A stretch of DNA of 54,631 nt from Propionicimonas sp. (GTDB lineage Bacteria; Actinomycetota; Actinomycetes; Propionibacteriales; Propionibacteriaceae). The translations under genes and the position numbers were made by a program. The number at the start of each line of letters is the position of its first letter. Position 1 is the first letter of the stretch. The notes below the pieces were generated by a model. It did no database searches and was not told the DNA's origin. It was given only the letters and a program-made list of their open reading frames with translations. This document shows positions 1 through 8,597 of the stretch, piece by piece. The DNA is taken from contig NZ_JARKPQ010000176.1 of the NCBI RefSeq assembly GCF_029975155.1, forward strand, positions 1-54,631. The letters are read 5' to 3'.

Positions 1-45
1 TTCCCCCCCACGCCACCGTCGCGTCCACCGGCCGTGCCGCAGGCT

Positions 46-1155
46 TCACGGGCGACCGAGTGCCGCGCCGGTCGGGCACCGGAAGCTCCGCGACGCCGCG
101 AGACCGACGTCGTCCATGTGCCGCACGACGATCGCCAGAGCCTCGCCCAGCGAGGTCTCGGTGTAGGTGACGTCGTGCTCCCGGCAGTGCTGTCGGACCA
201 GGTCGCGTGCCCGGCGCAGGTGCGGACGGGGCATGCTGGGGAACAGGTGGTGCTCGATCTGGAAGTTCAGGCCGCCCATCAGCGCGGTCATCCACCACTC
301 GCCGGCCACGTTGCGCGACGTGAGCACCTGCTTGTCGAGGAAGTCGAGCCGCTCGTCGGCGGGCACGACCGGCATGCCGATGTGGTTGGGAGCGAAGCTC
401 GCGCCCATGTAGGCGCCGAACACGGCCAGCTGCACGCCGAGGAAGGCGAACGCCATGCCGACCGGCAACAGCCAGAAGACCATGCCGAGGTAGACCGCGA
501 GCCGGGCCGCGATGAGACTGATCTCCAGCGCGCGGCCCTCGACGTGCCGACGGGCGAACAGGCTGCGGATCGAGGCCTGGTGCAGGTCGAGCCCGACGAG
601 AAGCAGCAGCGGGAAGAACAGCCAGCCCTGCCGCCGGACGACCCGGGCGCGAAGACCAGTGGTCGAGGCCGCGTCCTCGACGGTGAACGCGACGTTGCCG
701 AGCGCGATGTCAGGGTCCTTGCCGACCCGGTTCGGGTTGCCATGGTGCCTGCTGTGCTTGTTCATCCACCAGGAGTAGCTGATCCCGACGAAGACGTTGG
801 CCAGCACGCGTCCGAGGCGGTCGTTGGCCGGTCCCGACGCGAGCACCTGCCGGTGGGACGCCTCGTGCCCGAGGAACGCGAACTGGGTGAAGATGACGCC
901 GAGCGCCGCCGCGATCAGCAACTGGAACCAGGAGTCCCGGAGCAGCACAAAGCCGACGACGGCGCCGGCGAGCGCGGTCATCAGCCCGCCGAACAGCGCC
1001 AGGTAGAACCATTGCGTCCGGTCGTTGAGGCCAGCGGACCGAACGGCCTGGGCCAGCTCGGTAAAGCTGCGCGTGCGTCGCGCAAGTTCCGCGCGGACGG
1101 CAGTCGCCCGCTCTGGACGGGACGGTGAGGGTGTCAGGACGTCGGTGGCGCTCAT
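46..1155 (-). CDS. Membrane fatty-acid (acyl-CoA/acyl-lipid) desaturase
   Basis: Di-iron membrane desaturase that would introduce a double bond into an acyl chain at the cytoplasmic membrane. All three histidine boxes are present: GHEASHRQ near residue 95, NKHSRHHGNPN about 40 residues later, and QIEHHLFPSMPR in the last third. Hydrophobic segments surround the first box and lie between the second and third, as expected for the DesA3/linoleoyl-CoA desaturase group. The start was set at MSATDV (1155); an ATG three codons upstream (1164) is equally possible and a longer reading to 1236 is not needed by the family. At about 369 residues it is full length. No redox partner (ferredoxin or oxidoreductase) is adjacent. 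Substrate and position of desaturation cannot be read from the sequence. Confidence 0.9.
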   Translation of the reverse strand: MSATDVLTPSPSRPERATAVRAELARRTRSFTELAQAVRSAGLNDRTQWFYLALFGGLMTALAGAVVGFVLLRDSWFQLLIAAALGVIFTQFAFLGHEASHRQVLASGPANDRLGRVLANVFVGISYSWWMNKHSRHHGNPNRVGKDPDIALGNVAFTVEDAASTTGLRARVVRRQGWLFFPLLLLVGLDLHQASIRSLFARRHVEGRALEISLIAARLAVYLGMVFWLLPVGMAFAFLGVQLAVFGAYMGASFAPNHIGMPVVPADERLDFLDKQVLTSRNVAGEWWMTALMGGLNFQIEHHLFPSMPRPHLRRARDLVRQHCREHDVTYTETSLGEALAIVVRHMDDVGLAASRSFRCPTGAALGRP

Positions 1156-1320
1156 GGCTCGCATCTCTACCGGTTCAACCAAGAAACCGGGGCGGCGACT
1201 CCAGAACAGGTGCCCGCAGTCTAGGGGGCTCGCCAAGCGGTGTTGGGCGACCGTAGGTAGTTGTGCTGGCGCCCCCGCCGGGCTCTTACGGGCAGAGGTG
1301 GATCAGCCGGCCCGCGTCGG

Positions 1321-1401
1321 CAGTCCATCGCGATCGCCGTCGAAGCCGACCGCATGGACCTGGCGGAGGCTGCCGAGCACCTCGCCCAGGTCAGCGGCTA
1401 G
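1321..1401 (+). other. Short coding-like remnant
   Basis: The plus strand here reads QSIAIAVEADRMDLAEAAEH followed by five more residues and a TAG stop. G/C is strongly preferred at third positions, so it looks like the 3' end of a lost gene. No start or upstream continuation is visible in this frame, and a second frame just upstream also looks briefly coding. The family is not recognisable. It may be chance. Confidence 0.2.
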
Positions 1402-1424
1402 GAGACGATCTTCGTGTAGCTCGG

Positions 1425-2456
1425 CTACGCGGCCTGCCCGAACAACTCGGCGAGGATCGGCACGAGCTTCTCGTTGTACCGGTCGGCCATCGACAGCAGC
1501 CAGCCCTCGTCGTGCCCGCCGCCGGGGACGGTGATGTAGCGCGTCGGCGCCATGATCAGGTTGTCCAGGCGCGCGTAGGCATGGTCGGTGTCGACGGTCA
1601 TGTCGCTGTCGGGGGAACCGAGGTAGTCCACCGGGATGTCGGAGCGCACGGTGAGCATGCCCTTGCGAATGCGCTCCAGCTGACTCCACATCAGCACCGG
1701 ACGGGTCTTCGCGGCGTTGACGAACGTCTCGCGCCACTCGAGCGGGTCGAGGAGTTCGCCGCGCTGGCGCTGGCCGTTGATGGCGTTGCCCAGCACGACG
1801 AGGCCGCCGAAGCGCGGGATGCCGAGCGGGACGTCCTTGATCAGCGGCACCGGGACGCCGAACACGTCCTGGATGACGTCGTTCATGTCCACCGGAGTCG
1901 CGACCATGATGATCTTCCGCAGCTCGATCACCGGGGAGTCGGCCACGACCGGCTGGGCGGCGATGTCCTCCGCGGCGATGCCGCCGAAGCTCGCGCCGAG
2001 GAACACGACCGGTTTCCGCTCGCCCGAGGGGGTGACGTCCTCGACGGCCCGCTCGACCGAGCGGGCCGAGGCGGCCTCGTCGTAGACGTGGCCGTACCAG
2101 TGGTACATGACGCACCCGCCGAGCTCCTCGACGTGGCGCTGGATCATGTTCGCCTGGTACTGGCTGTCGGCCATCCCGGTGCCGCTGAACGTGATCACGA
2201 CGAAGTCGCTGGCCCGGCAGCGCTCGACCAGGTCGGGATCGACAGCGGTCGTCCTTGCCGTCCGCTCGGGATAGGTCGACCAGGTGACGGAGTGGTCGAC
2301 CACGGCGGTGGTGGGCGGATCGGGCGGATCCAGAGCCTGCGACCGCACCGTGTCCAGCGCGAGGATGGCCCACAGGCCGCACAGCATCCCGGCCACGGTC
2401 GCTGCCGCCAGCCGGAGGCCGCGGTGAACCCGGCGTCCCCTCGCGGAGGTTCGCAT
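1425..2456 (-). CDS. Exported alpha/beta-hydrolase-fold protein (lipase/esterase-like)
   Basis: About 343 residues beginning with a basic stretch and a hydrophobic helix (residues about 10-30), a signal peptide or membrane anchor that places the rest outside the membrane. The catalytic elements of an alpha/beta hydrolase are visible: GASFGG nucleophile elbow near the middle, an aspartate-rich segment (GSPDSDMTVD) and a late GGGHDEGW histidine. The start at 2456 is chosen because a strong purine-rich site (GGAGGGGGTGG) sits just upstream; the longer reading adds only non-conserved residues. It is followed on the same strand by nothing close and preceded by another alpha/beta hydrolase. The natural substrate is unknown. 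Confidence 0.7.
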   Translation of the reverse strand: MRTSARGRRVHRGLRLAAATVAGMLCGLWAILALDTVRSQALDPPDPPTTAVVDHSVTWSTYPERTARTTAVDPDLVERCRASDFVVITFSGTGMADSQYQANMIQRHVEELGGCVMYHWYGHVYDEAASARSVERAVEDVTPSGERKPVVFLGASFGGIAAEDIAAQPVVADSPVIELRKIIMVATPVDMNDVIQDVFGVPVPLIKDVPLGIPRFGGLVVLGNAINGQRQRGELLDPLEWRETFVNAAKTRPVLMWSQLERIRKGMLTVRSDIPVDYLGSPDSDMTVDTDHAYARLDNLIMAPTRYITVPGGGHDEGWLLSMADRYNEKLVPILAELFGQAA

Positions 2457-2632
2457 CTCGGCCACCCCCTCCCCTGCCTCCCAGACTAGGTCGGGCCCAC
2501 CTGTGCCCAAATGGACGGGGCCGGCCAGCGGCAGGCGCCGTCGGCGAAGAGCGGACGTCGACCACTCCGAAAATCTGCGAGTCTGGTGGCGAAAAACTGC
2601 AGGTTATGCGCCAAGACTCCAGACGCCTGCCA

Positions 2633-4087
2633 CTAGTCCCGGACCGACGGTGCGTCCGTCGCGAGCACCTGCCGCAGGACGTCCGTCCGCTCGAAGGCGA
2701 CCGAGTGGCCGGCGTCGGGCAGCTGATACCACCGCTTCTGCGGAGCCTGCAGCCGGTCGAACCACTGTCGCGCCGGGACGGTGCGGGCGGCGAGCTCGTG
2801 GTCCCCGCAGAGGACGAACACCGGCACGTCGAGCCGGGTCGCCGACTCGCGCAGGTCCACGTCCTGCAGCTGGGGATACATCACCGAGAACATGTCCATC
2901 AGGCCGCGCAGGACGTTCAGCTTCTCGATCGGCGCGTACTCCGAGCCCATCAGCCCCATCGGCCCGACGTTGGCCGCGGCGCCCCGCGCGCGGTAGTCCG
3001 CCGGCGGAGTGTAGGCACCCTCGAGCAGGGGGTACAGCGTCATGATCCGCCCGTAGTCGAACACGCTCGGGTAGGGCGGCGGTCCGAGCTTCGCCAGGTC
3101 GGCCACGAGGGCACCGTCCCCGCGTCCCATCGCGGTGGTGACCAGGTCTGCGTAGATGCCCTCGTCGGCGTCCAGGACGTCCACCATCTGCCCGCTGCCG
3201 ATGTAGGCGGCGAACAGCTCCGGCGCCCGCTGGACGGCGAGGACGCCGAGCAGGCTGCCCCACGACTCGCCCAGCAGGTAGACGCGCGGCTGGCCGAACC
3301 GGACGGTCAGCTGGCGGGCGAGTTCGACGACGTCGTCGACGGCCCCGTCCAGAGTGAGGCTGCCCGCGTCCAGGTCGGGGTAGGACTTGCCCGCCCCGCG
3401 CTGGTCCCAGCCGACGACCGTCACGTCGTCCAGTAGCGGTTCGAACAGCACGCGGGAGTAGGCCAGATCACTCTGGCCCGGGCCGCCGCTGAGGTACAGC
3501 AGCACCGGGTTGTCCCGATCGGCGCCCCGCACCTGGATCCACTGCCGGTGCCCGTCGAGGTCGACCTCGACGAGTTCGGCGAACCCACCCGGCGCCCGGA
3601 CCGGTTCGGCGGACGGCGGTACGACCAGCCAGCCGGCGAGCGCGACCAGCGCCGCGGACGCCGCAGCCAGGGCGATCGGACGGCGGTTCGTCCGGCCACT
3701 CCCCCAGCCGGCACCCACCGCCAGCGACACGGCCGCCAACGACCATGGCAGCAGGCGGCCCAGGACGAACGCCAGCACGCCGAATCCGGAGTCGAGGACG
3801 AGCGGTCCGGCGGTGGGGAGCCGGGTACCGCCGCGAGCGATCTCGAAGCCGATCACGTGCGCCAGCGGCAACGCCGCGGCGGCCCAGCGGGAGCTGCTGA
3901 GGCGACCACCGCCCCAGCCGACCACCGCGGCCGTGGCCAGCATCGCGACGGCCTGGGCGCCGGTGACAGGTCCCCGAGGCTCGATGACTCCCCACGCTGC
4001 GCCGTGGGCGAGGGCGGCCGCCGCGCTGATGGTCCAGGCGAGGCGGGGACGAGGTCGTGGGGAGGATGACGGTGACGTGTTGATCAT
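2633..4087 (-). CDS. Membrane-anchored prolyl-iminopeptidase-like alpha/beta hydrolase
   Basis: A serine hydrolase of the proline iminopeptidase (S33) type fused to an N-terminal membrane region. Residues about 15-170 hold several hydrophobic helices; the catalytic domain then starts with the oxyanion-hole motif SGGPGQ and GWDQRGAGKS. It contains the nucleophile elbow GESWGS, and ends with CGDHELAAR (acid) and PDAGHSVAFER (histidine). All triad positions are intact. At 484 residues it is longer than a soluble iminopeptidase (about 300), which the membrane part explains. It is divergent from the histidine kinase gene to its right. An amino-peptidase or esterase role is inferred from the family; the substrate is unknown. 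Confidence 0.8.
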   Translation of the reverse strand: MINTSPSSSPRPRPRLAWTISAAAALAHGAAWGVIEPRGPVTGAQAVAMLATAAVVGWGGGRLSSSRWAAAALPLAHVIGFEIARGGTRLPTAGPLVLDSGFGVLAFVLGRLLPWSLAAVSLAVGAGWGSGRTNRRPIALAAASAALVALAGWLVVPPSAEPVRAPGGFAELVEVDLDGHRQWIQVRGADRDNPVLLYLSGGPGQSDLAYSRVLFEPLLDDVTVVGWDQRGAGKSYPDLDAGSLTLDGAVDDVVELARQLTVRFGQPRVYLLGESWGSLLGVLAVQRAPELFAAYIGSGQMVDVLDADEGIYADLVTTAMGRGDGALVADLAKLGPPPYPSVFDYGRIMTLYPLLEGAYTPPADYRARGAAANVGPMGLMGSEYAPIEKLNVLRGLMDMFSVMYPQLQDVDLRESATRLDVPVFVLCGDHELAARTVPARQWFDRLQAPQKRWYQLPDAGHSVAFERTDVLRQVLATDAPSVRD

Positions 4088-4251
4088 GCATCGATGCTGT
4101 CGCCCGCTGCCGTTCGGCGGCGTCGGGCTGGAGGCTGGAGTCCCGTCTCGATCCCGAGCGGGTGCCGGCGTCCGGCGTACGGCTGAGGATGTATCCGAGG
4201 ATCATCCCCGGGAGCGTTGTGGGCGGCGCGTGCTGTTGGGAGGCTACTGCT

Positions 4252-5409
4252 GTGATCGGATGGCAGGAGCTGCGGCGCGTCGACTCCGCCCGTCCGTGGG
4301 TTCTCGACACGGCGCTGGCCCTCGGCCTGCTGATCGCGTCCCTCGCCGCCGCGGCGCTGTCGGAGGCCGGGTTGCCGTCGGGATGGGTGCTCGTCCTGCT
4401 CGCGGCCGCAGCGGTGCCGTACGGCGTCCGGCGCGTCGCGCCGCTCGTCGTCCTGGTGGTGGCCGGGCTGCTGGTCTGCGCGTTGATCCTGGTGGACCAG
4501 AGCACAGCCGTGATCGGCTCGGCGCTGTTCCTGGCCGCGTACACGGTGGCGTCCCGCGCATCGACGCCGGCCACGGTGTTCGCCGCGGCCTTCTGCCTGG
4601 TGCTGCTGGTGGTGGTCGCGGTGTCGGCGCCGGACCGGATGACCTGGCCGGAGGCGGCGACCAATCTGGCGCTGTTCGCCGGCTCGTTCGCGCTGGGACG
4701 GGCGGCACGCTCGCACCGCGCCGCGGTGCGGCTGGAGGCGGAGCGGGCAGAGCTCGCCGAGCGCGCCCAGGCCGAGATCGCCCGCTCCGCGGCCAGCGAG
4801 GAACGGTTGCGGATCGCGCGCGAGCTGCATGACGTGGTGGGACACTCGCTGGGCGTGATCGCCCTGCAGGCCGGCGTCGGCGCGCGGGTCGCGCTGTCCG
4901 ACCCGGAGGAGGCACGCACGTCCCTGGCCGCGATCGCCGACCGCAGCCGGGCGTCGCTGCAGGAAGTGCGACAGATTCTCGGGGCGCTGCGCAACCCGAG
5001 TGAGGACGCCGAGCTCATTCCCGGCATGGACGCGCTCGGCCACCTGGTCGCCCAGGCCGCCGAGGCTGGCCTGCCGGTGCACGTCGAGCAGGAAGGCGAG
5101 CCGTGGCCGGTGAGTCCGGCGCTGGGCCTGACCGTCTACCGGCTGGTCCAGGAGTCACTGACGAACGTGGTGCGGCATGCCGGCGCGAGCGGGGCGTGGG
5201 TGCGGGTTCAGTACGCCCCTCGCCAGCTCACGCTGACGATCACCGATGACGGAAGGGGCGCGCCGCCGGGCACGGCGGCCGGCACCGGGCAGATCGGCAT
5301 GCAGGAACGGGCGGCGATCTGGGACGGCTCGCTGCGCGCCGGGAATCGGCCCGGCAACGGCTATGAGGTGGTCGCGGTGATACCCCGTCCGGAGGAGGTG
5401 GGGACGTGA
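4252..5409 (+). CDS. Sensor histidine kinase, HisKA_3 (NarL/DesK-type)
   Basis: Membrane sensor kinase paired with the next gene. Four to five hydrophobic helices (residues about 15-145) have almost no extracytoplasmic loops, so it probably senses within or at the membrane. The dimerisation and phosphoacceptor box is RELHDVVGHS (histidine of the HisKA_3 family). The ATPase part shows the N-box VQESLTNVVRHAGAS and the G-box DDGRGAPPGTAAGTGQIGM. The GTG at 4252 was chosen because GGGAGG lies 8 nt upstream; the ATG at 4162 lacks a site. The stop overlaps the regulator start (GTGA), so the two are translationally coupled. The signal is unknown. Confidence 0.88.
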   Translation: MIGWQELRRVDSARPWVLDTALALGLLIASLAAAALSEAGLPSGWVLVLLAAAAVPYGVRRVAPLVVLVVAGLLVCALILVDQSTAVIGSALFLAAYTVASRASTPATVFAAAFCLVLLVVVAVSAPDRMTWPEAATNLALFAGSFALGRAARSHRAAVRLEAERAELAERAQAEIARSAASEERLRIARELHDVVGHSLGVIALQAGVGARVALSDPEEARTSLAAIADRSRASLQEVRQILGALRNPSEDAELIPGMDALGHLVAQAAEAGLPVHVEQEGEPWPVSPALGLTVYRLVQESLTNVVRHAGASGAWVRVQYAPRQLTLTITDDGRGAPPGTAAGTGQIGMQERAAIWDGSLRAGNRPGNGYEVVAVIPRPEEVGT

Positions 5410-6068
5410 TCAGGGTGGTCGTCGCGGACGACGAGGCGCTGGTCCGGAGCGGGCTGGCGGTGCTGCTGCGGCACGAGCCGGACTTCGAGGTGGTCGGGCA
5501 GGCGGCGGACGGCCTGGCGGCGCTGGAGCTGGTGCGGACGCTGCACCCGGACGTGGTCCTGATGGACATCCGGATGCCGGGCATCGACGGCCTGGAGGCG
5601 ACCCGCCGGCTGGTGGCCGCGCCGGACACGGCGGGGACGAAGATCCTGGTCCTGACGACGTTCGACCACGACGAGAACGTCTTCGCCGCGATCCGCGCCG
5701 GAGCGAGCGGCTTCCTGCCGAAGGACACCGAGCCCCAGCACCTGGTGGACGCGCTGCGCACCGTGGCCGCGGGCGAAGCCCTGCTCGCCCCGCGGGCAAC
5801 CCGCCGGCTGATCGAGGAGTTCCGCCGGACGGCGCCCGCTGTCGCCGGCAAGCCCTTGGCCGGCCTCACCGAGCGCGAACTCGACGTCCTGCGGGCGGTC
5901 GCGTCCGGCCTCAGCAACGCCGAGATCGCCGACCGCCTGGTGATCAGCTACGCCACCGCCAAGACCCACGTCAGCCGCCTGCTGACGAAGCTCGACGCCC
6001 GCGACCGAGCCCAACTCGTCGTGATCGCCTACGACCACGGCGTCGTCCGCCCAGCCGCCGACGAATAG
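5406..6068 (+). CDS. NarL/FixJ-family response regulator
   Basis: Transcription factor phosphorylated by the kinase encoded just upstream. The receiver domain (residues 1-120) has the acidic pair DDE near the N-terminus, the phosphoacceptor in HPDVVLMDIRMPGIDG, and the conserved lysine in LPKDTEP. The LuxR-type helix-turn-helix is LTERELDVLRAVASGLSNAE followed by the recognition helix region SYATAKTHVSRLL. At 220 residues it is typical. The start is GTG, 4 nt inside the kinase gene. The target genes are not evident here; the closest candidates are the kinase operon itself and the divergent hydrolase. Confidence 0.93.
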   Translation: MIRVVVADDEALVRSGLAVLLRHEPDFEVVGQAADGLAALELVRTLHPDVVLMDIRMPGIDGLEATRRLVAAPDTAGTKILVLTTFDHDENVFAAIRAGASGFLPKDTEPQHLVDALRTVAAGEALLAPRATRRLIEEFRRTAPAVAGKPLAGLTERELDVLRAVASGLSNAEIADRLVISYATAKTHVSRLLTKLDARDRAQLVVIAYDHGVVRPAADE

Positions 6069-6110
6069 CCCCGCGCCCCCTGAGACGCCGGCGTCACGAA
6101 GGACCGACCC

Positions 6111-6329
6111 TCACCCCCCAAGAACCTGCGCGGTCCCGATCGCACCCACAACGATCGCGACGACTCCAGCCAGAATCACGGCCACGACAAGGACGATCGC
6201 GACCCAGTTGTGCCGCGTGGCCGGCACCTTCGGCCGACGTCCACGAGAGCACGTCCCTCCCCACCGACCGCGCCGAAGCCACCACCAACATGCCGGTCCA
6301 CACCGCGGGCGGCCACCGCCAGCGCGCAA
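6111..6329 (-). CDS. Small hydrophobic protein (start uncertain)
   Basis: The only convincing part is the C-terminus. PKVPATRHNW is followed by about 25 strongly hydrophobic residues (IVLVVAVILAGVVAIVVGAI) and a short tail, that is, a single membrane helix. The N-terminal half in this frame is arginine/tryptophan-rich and unconvincing. A GTG inside PKVPATRH would give a 38-residue protein. A different reading frame starts with a GTG ATG pair that overlaps the stop of the J-domain gene at 6342-6345, so an old frameshift joining the two frames is possible. The location directly downstream of the J-domain gene suggests the same transcript. Function unknown. Confidence 0.35.
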   Translation of the reverse strand: MRAGGGRPRCGPACWWWLRRGRWGGTCSRGRRPKVPATRHNWVAIVLVVAVILAGVVAIVVGAIGTAQVLGG

Positions 6330-6341
6330 AGGCAGTCCTCA

Positions 6342-7331
6342 TCACCGGAACCTCGTTCTAGCCGGGCGGGGCACGGCGATCCAGAGCACCCACGCCAGCA
6401 GGTACACGGCCAGGTACCAGCCGAGCCACGCAGCGAGCTGGCCGGGCAGCTCGGACCAGAGGTGCCCGACGGCGCTCGATCGAATCACCGCCACGCAGGC
6501 AAGAGCGACCACGGGGCCGATGATCAGCCAGATCCGCTCACGCTCCAGACTGGCGACGGAGAACCCCAGCAAGACGATCGATGTGACGTATGGCACCAGG
6601 GCCACGACCGTCGGCTGTCGCAACCAGTCCGGCCAGGACGCAGCATCCGGGGCGGCTATCGCGGCGGACACGGCGATCTGGTGGCACGACAGGCCCAGTG
6701 CCACGACCGCGACCAGCGCCGCCAGCGAAAGAACAATCACCAAGGCCCACCTCGCCGGTCCGTGCCGGTCGGGTACCGGAGCCCTCAGCACCACCCTCGG
6801 AATGCTGTGTGCTGCCGCCAGTTCCGACCTGAGTACATCAATCATGTTCTCTCGATCGGCCAGTTCCTGAGCGATCTGGATCCGCAGCTGCGCCAGGGCG
6901 CGCTGGCGGAGGATCTCCTCCGCTTGGGGCAACTGTGCTTCGAGCTCGCTCAGAATCCGCGCCTTCTGGGCGTCGAGCTCTGCCTGCAGTTCGTGCGACT
7001 GCCGTCTGCGCTCGGCATCAACCGCTCGCTCGAGCGTGTGGATGGTGCTCTGCTGATCGGCGAGCAAGCGCCGCGCCTCGGCCATGGTGCGTGGCGCGCT
7101 CGACTGCTCCCTCAGGCTGCGGTCGTAGCGGCTGCGGAGGTCCGGGTCCGCAAGCGCGTCGCGAGCCGCAGTCAGCTTCAGCATCATTTCGTGGCTGTCA
7201 GCGGACCCGGCGTTGTGGTCAGGGTGATGGACGGCGGCCTGCACTTTGAACGCGGCCCGGACCAGAGCGGGCGAGGCACCAGGCAGGAGTCCCAATGTGT
7301 CGTACGGATCCGCCTGCAGGTCGTCGGACAT
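6342..7331 (-). CDS. J-domain protein with C-terminal membrane helices
   Basis: An N-terminal J domain (residues about 8-70) carries the HPD tripeptide (VHHPDHN), so it should stimulate an Hsp70 (DnaK) ATPase. A long charged, alanine/glutamate/glutamine-rich helix (about 75-180, likely coiled coil) and four hydrophobic segments (about 185-320) follow. It has none of the zinc-finger or G/F regions of DnaJ itself, so it is a specialised co-chaperone that brings Hsp70 to the cytoplasmic face of the membrane. Two in-frame ATGs lie 6 nt apart; the second (7331) is chosen because GAGGAG sits 8 nt before it. It ends where a small hydrophobic gene may begin. Confidence 0.75.
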   Translation of the reverse strand: MSDDLQADPYDTLGLLPGASPALVRAAFKVQAAVHHPDHNAGSADSHEMMLKLTAARDALADPDLRSRYDRSLREQSSAPRTMAEARRLLADQQSTIHTLERAVDAERRRQSHELQAELDAQKARILSELEAQLPQAEEILRQRALAQLRIQIAQELADRENMIDVLRSELAAAHSIPRVVLRAPVPDRHGPARWALVIVLSLAALVAVVALGLSCHQIAVSAAIAAPDAASWPDWLRQPTVVALVPYVTSIVLLGFSVASLERERIWLIIGPVVALACVAVIRSSAVGHLWSELPGQLAAWLGWYLAVYLLAWVLWIAVPRPARTRFR

Positions 7332-7679
7332 ACACATCGCTCCTCACGCGACAGCCTTCGTCGGGCGTCTGGTGCCGGCGTCCCACGCCGATGAAGCGAT
7401 CTTGGCGTAACGTTCCGGGCCCCGCGCCGGATTCGACCAGAGAGTTCCTTTCCCGAGGGCTGACCGGCTTGTTTGTCGCCCGCGCGGGTCTGGCAGCCTA
7501 TGCTCGTCGGCGGCCAAGATCGAACTCGTGTCCGTGAACACATCGGACGGCGCCCAGGTCGGCTGGGTCGCCCTGGATCCGGCTTTCGCCGGGATGACGG
7601 GGCTAGAAGCCGGGTGACGCGGTCACCATCCGAACTCCCACGACTGGTGCGGGCACGACCGGCTACCTAGAGTCGCGAC

Positions 7680-7808
7680 ATGAGCGAGCAGGGCTGGCGC
7701 GCGTTCCTCTCGCGGCCTGGCCCGACGGTGCCGAACCCGCCGACGCCGGTGAGCAGGCAGAGGACGAGGCTGGGCGTTCGCCGGGATGACGGTGAACGGG
7801 CCTGGTGA
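7680..7808 (+). pseudogene. Gene-start remnant with its own leaderless promoter
   Basis: A TAGAGT box at 7668-7673 is followed after 6 nt by ATG and a reading frame beginning MSEQGWRAFLS. This opening looks like the N-terminus of small actinobacterial proteins related to pterin dehydratases (recalled similarity, not searched). After about a dozen codons the frame becomes arginine/proline-rich, runs into a CGCCGGGATGACG repeat and stops at codon 43. The best reading is a promoter and first codons left after the rest of the gene was lost. The rest of the 522-base gap between the J-domain and thioredoxin genes shows only another repeat copy (7575-7601) and no convincing gene. Confidence 0.3.
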
Positions 7809-7853
7809 CCGGTCTGACCGGCCGCGGCATCATCGGCGGGCTAGATTCTGACC

Positions 7854-8279
7854 ATGGGTTCCCGCGTCACGGTGTGCCCCGCATGCGGCACGAAGAACCG
7901 CGTCCCGGCGTCTGCAGAGGGACGCCCACAGTGCGCCTCCTGCCACGCTCCCCTGCCGTGGCTGGTCGACGCCGGCGACGACGACTTCGCCGCGGCGACC
8001 GGCACCGGTCAACTCGTCCTGGTCGACCTGTGGGCCCCCTGGTGCGGACCCTGCCGCATGGTCGCCCCGATCCTGGAACGTCTCGCCGCCCAGTACGCCG
8101 GACGCGTGAAGGTCGTCAAGGTCAACGTCGACGACAACCCGCGCACCGCGGCGAGATTCGACGCTCGCAGCATCCCCACCCTGGTCATCCTGCGGGACGG
8201 CGCCACCGTCGCCCGGCTCGTCGGCGCCCAGCCCGAGCCTGTGCTGCGACAGCGGATCGACGCGCTGCTGGCTGGATAG
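7854..8279 (+). CDS. trxC: Thioredoxin with N-terminal zinc ribbon (Trx2 type)
   Basis: Protein disulfide reductase of the cytoplasm, thioredoxin-2 class. The N-terminal 30 residues hold two CxxC pairs (CPAC and CASC) that bind zinc in this class. The thioredoxin fold that follows has the redox site WAPWCGPCRM and the cis-proline loop SIPTLVIL. At 141 residues it matches TrxC length. The start is fixed by a TAGATT box (7842-7847) ending 6 nt before the ATG, which implies a leaderless mRNA; no ribosome-binding site is visible. It is a single gene with no reductase next to it. Confidence 0.93.
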   Translation: MGSRVTVCPACGTKNRVPASAEGRPQCASCHAPLPWLVDAGDDDFAAATGTGQLVLVDLWAPWCGPCRMVAPILERLAAQYAGRVKVVKVNVDDNPRTAARFDARSIPTLVILRDGATVARLVGAQPEPVLRQRIDALLAG

Positions 8280-8326
8280 CGGGGGCTTTGCTGCTGGTCA
8301 CCCGGCTCGGCAGTTGCGCACGTGTA

Positions 8327-8350
8327 TCTTGTATCCAAGACTTATCTTGG
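8327..8350. promoter_or_regulatory. Triple half-site operator before the AbrB-like gene
   Basis: Three half-sites follow each other at 9-bp spacing in alternating orientation: TCTTG (8327-8331), CCAAGA (8335-8340) and TCTTGG (8345-8350). The right pair forms a perfect inverted repeat, CCAAGA-CTTA-TCTTGG, that runs into the ribosome-binding site of the AbrB-like gene. Autoregulation by that protein is the simplest inference. Confidence 0.5.
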
Positions 8351-8357
8351 AGAGACG

Positions 8358-8597
8358 ATGAACCCTGCGAACGATCCGGACAAGCGGTTCTACGGCGCGA
8401 TCACGGTCAGCGACCGGGGCCAGATCGTGATTCCGGCGCAGGCCAGACGCGACTTCGGCATCGAGATCGGCGACAAGCTGCTCGTCTTCGGCGACCTGCG
8501 GCACGGCATCGCGATCGCCAAGGCCGACGAGGTCATTGCCCGGCACCCCGGTACCGCGGCGATCCTCGGCGACACCGGCCCCGATGTTCCTCACTGA
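8358..8597 (+). CDS. AbrB/MazE-family swapped-hairpin DNA-binding protein
   Basis: A small (79-residue) protein whose first 50 residues match the AbrB/SpoVT swapped-hairpin domain: ITVSDRGQIVIPAQARRDFG and IEIGDKLLVFGD are the diagnostic stretches. Such proteins act as dimeric DNA-binding regulators, either as transition-state regulators or as antitoxins. The ATG at 8358 is preceded by GGAGAG; the ATG at 8322 lies upstream of the operator and is unlikely. No toxin gene follows. Instead its last 14 nt overlap the start of the PEP-utilising enzyme, so the two are probably co-translated and this protein may control that enzyme. Confidence 0.8.
   Translation: MNPANDPDKRFYGAITVSDRGQIVIPAQARRDFGIEIGDKLLVFGDLRHGIAIAKADEVIARHPGTAAILGDTGPDVPH

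Noticed and set aside
1..45. Possible gene end at the left edge
   Set aside because: Too short and without a frame of coding character; only sequence downstream of the desaturase.
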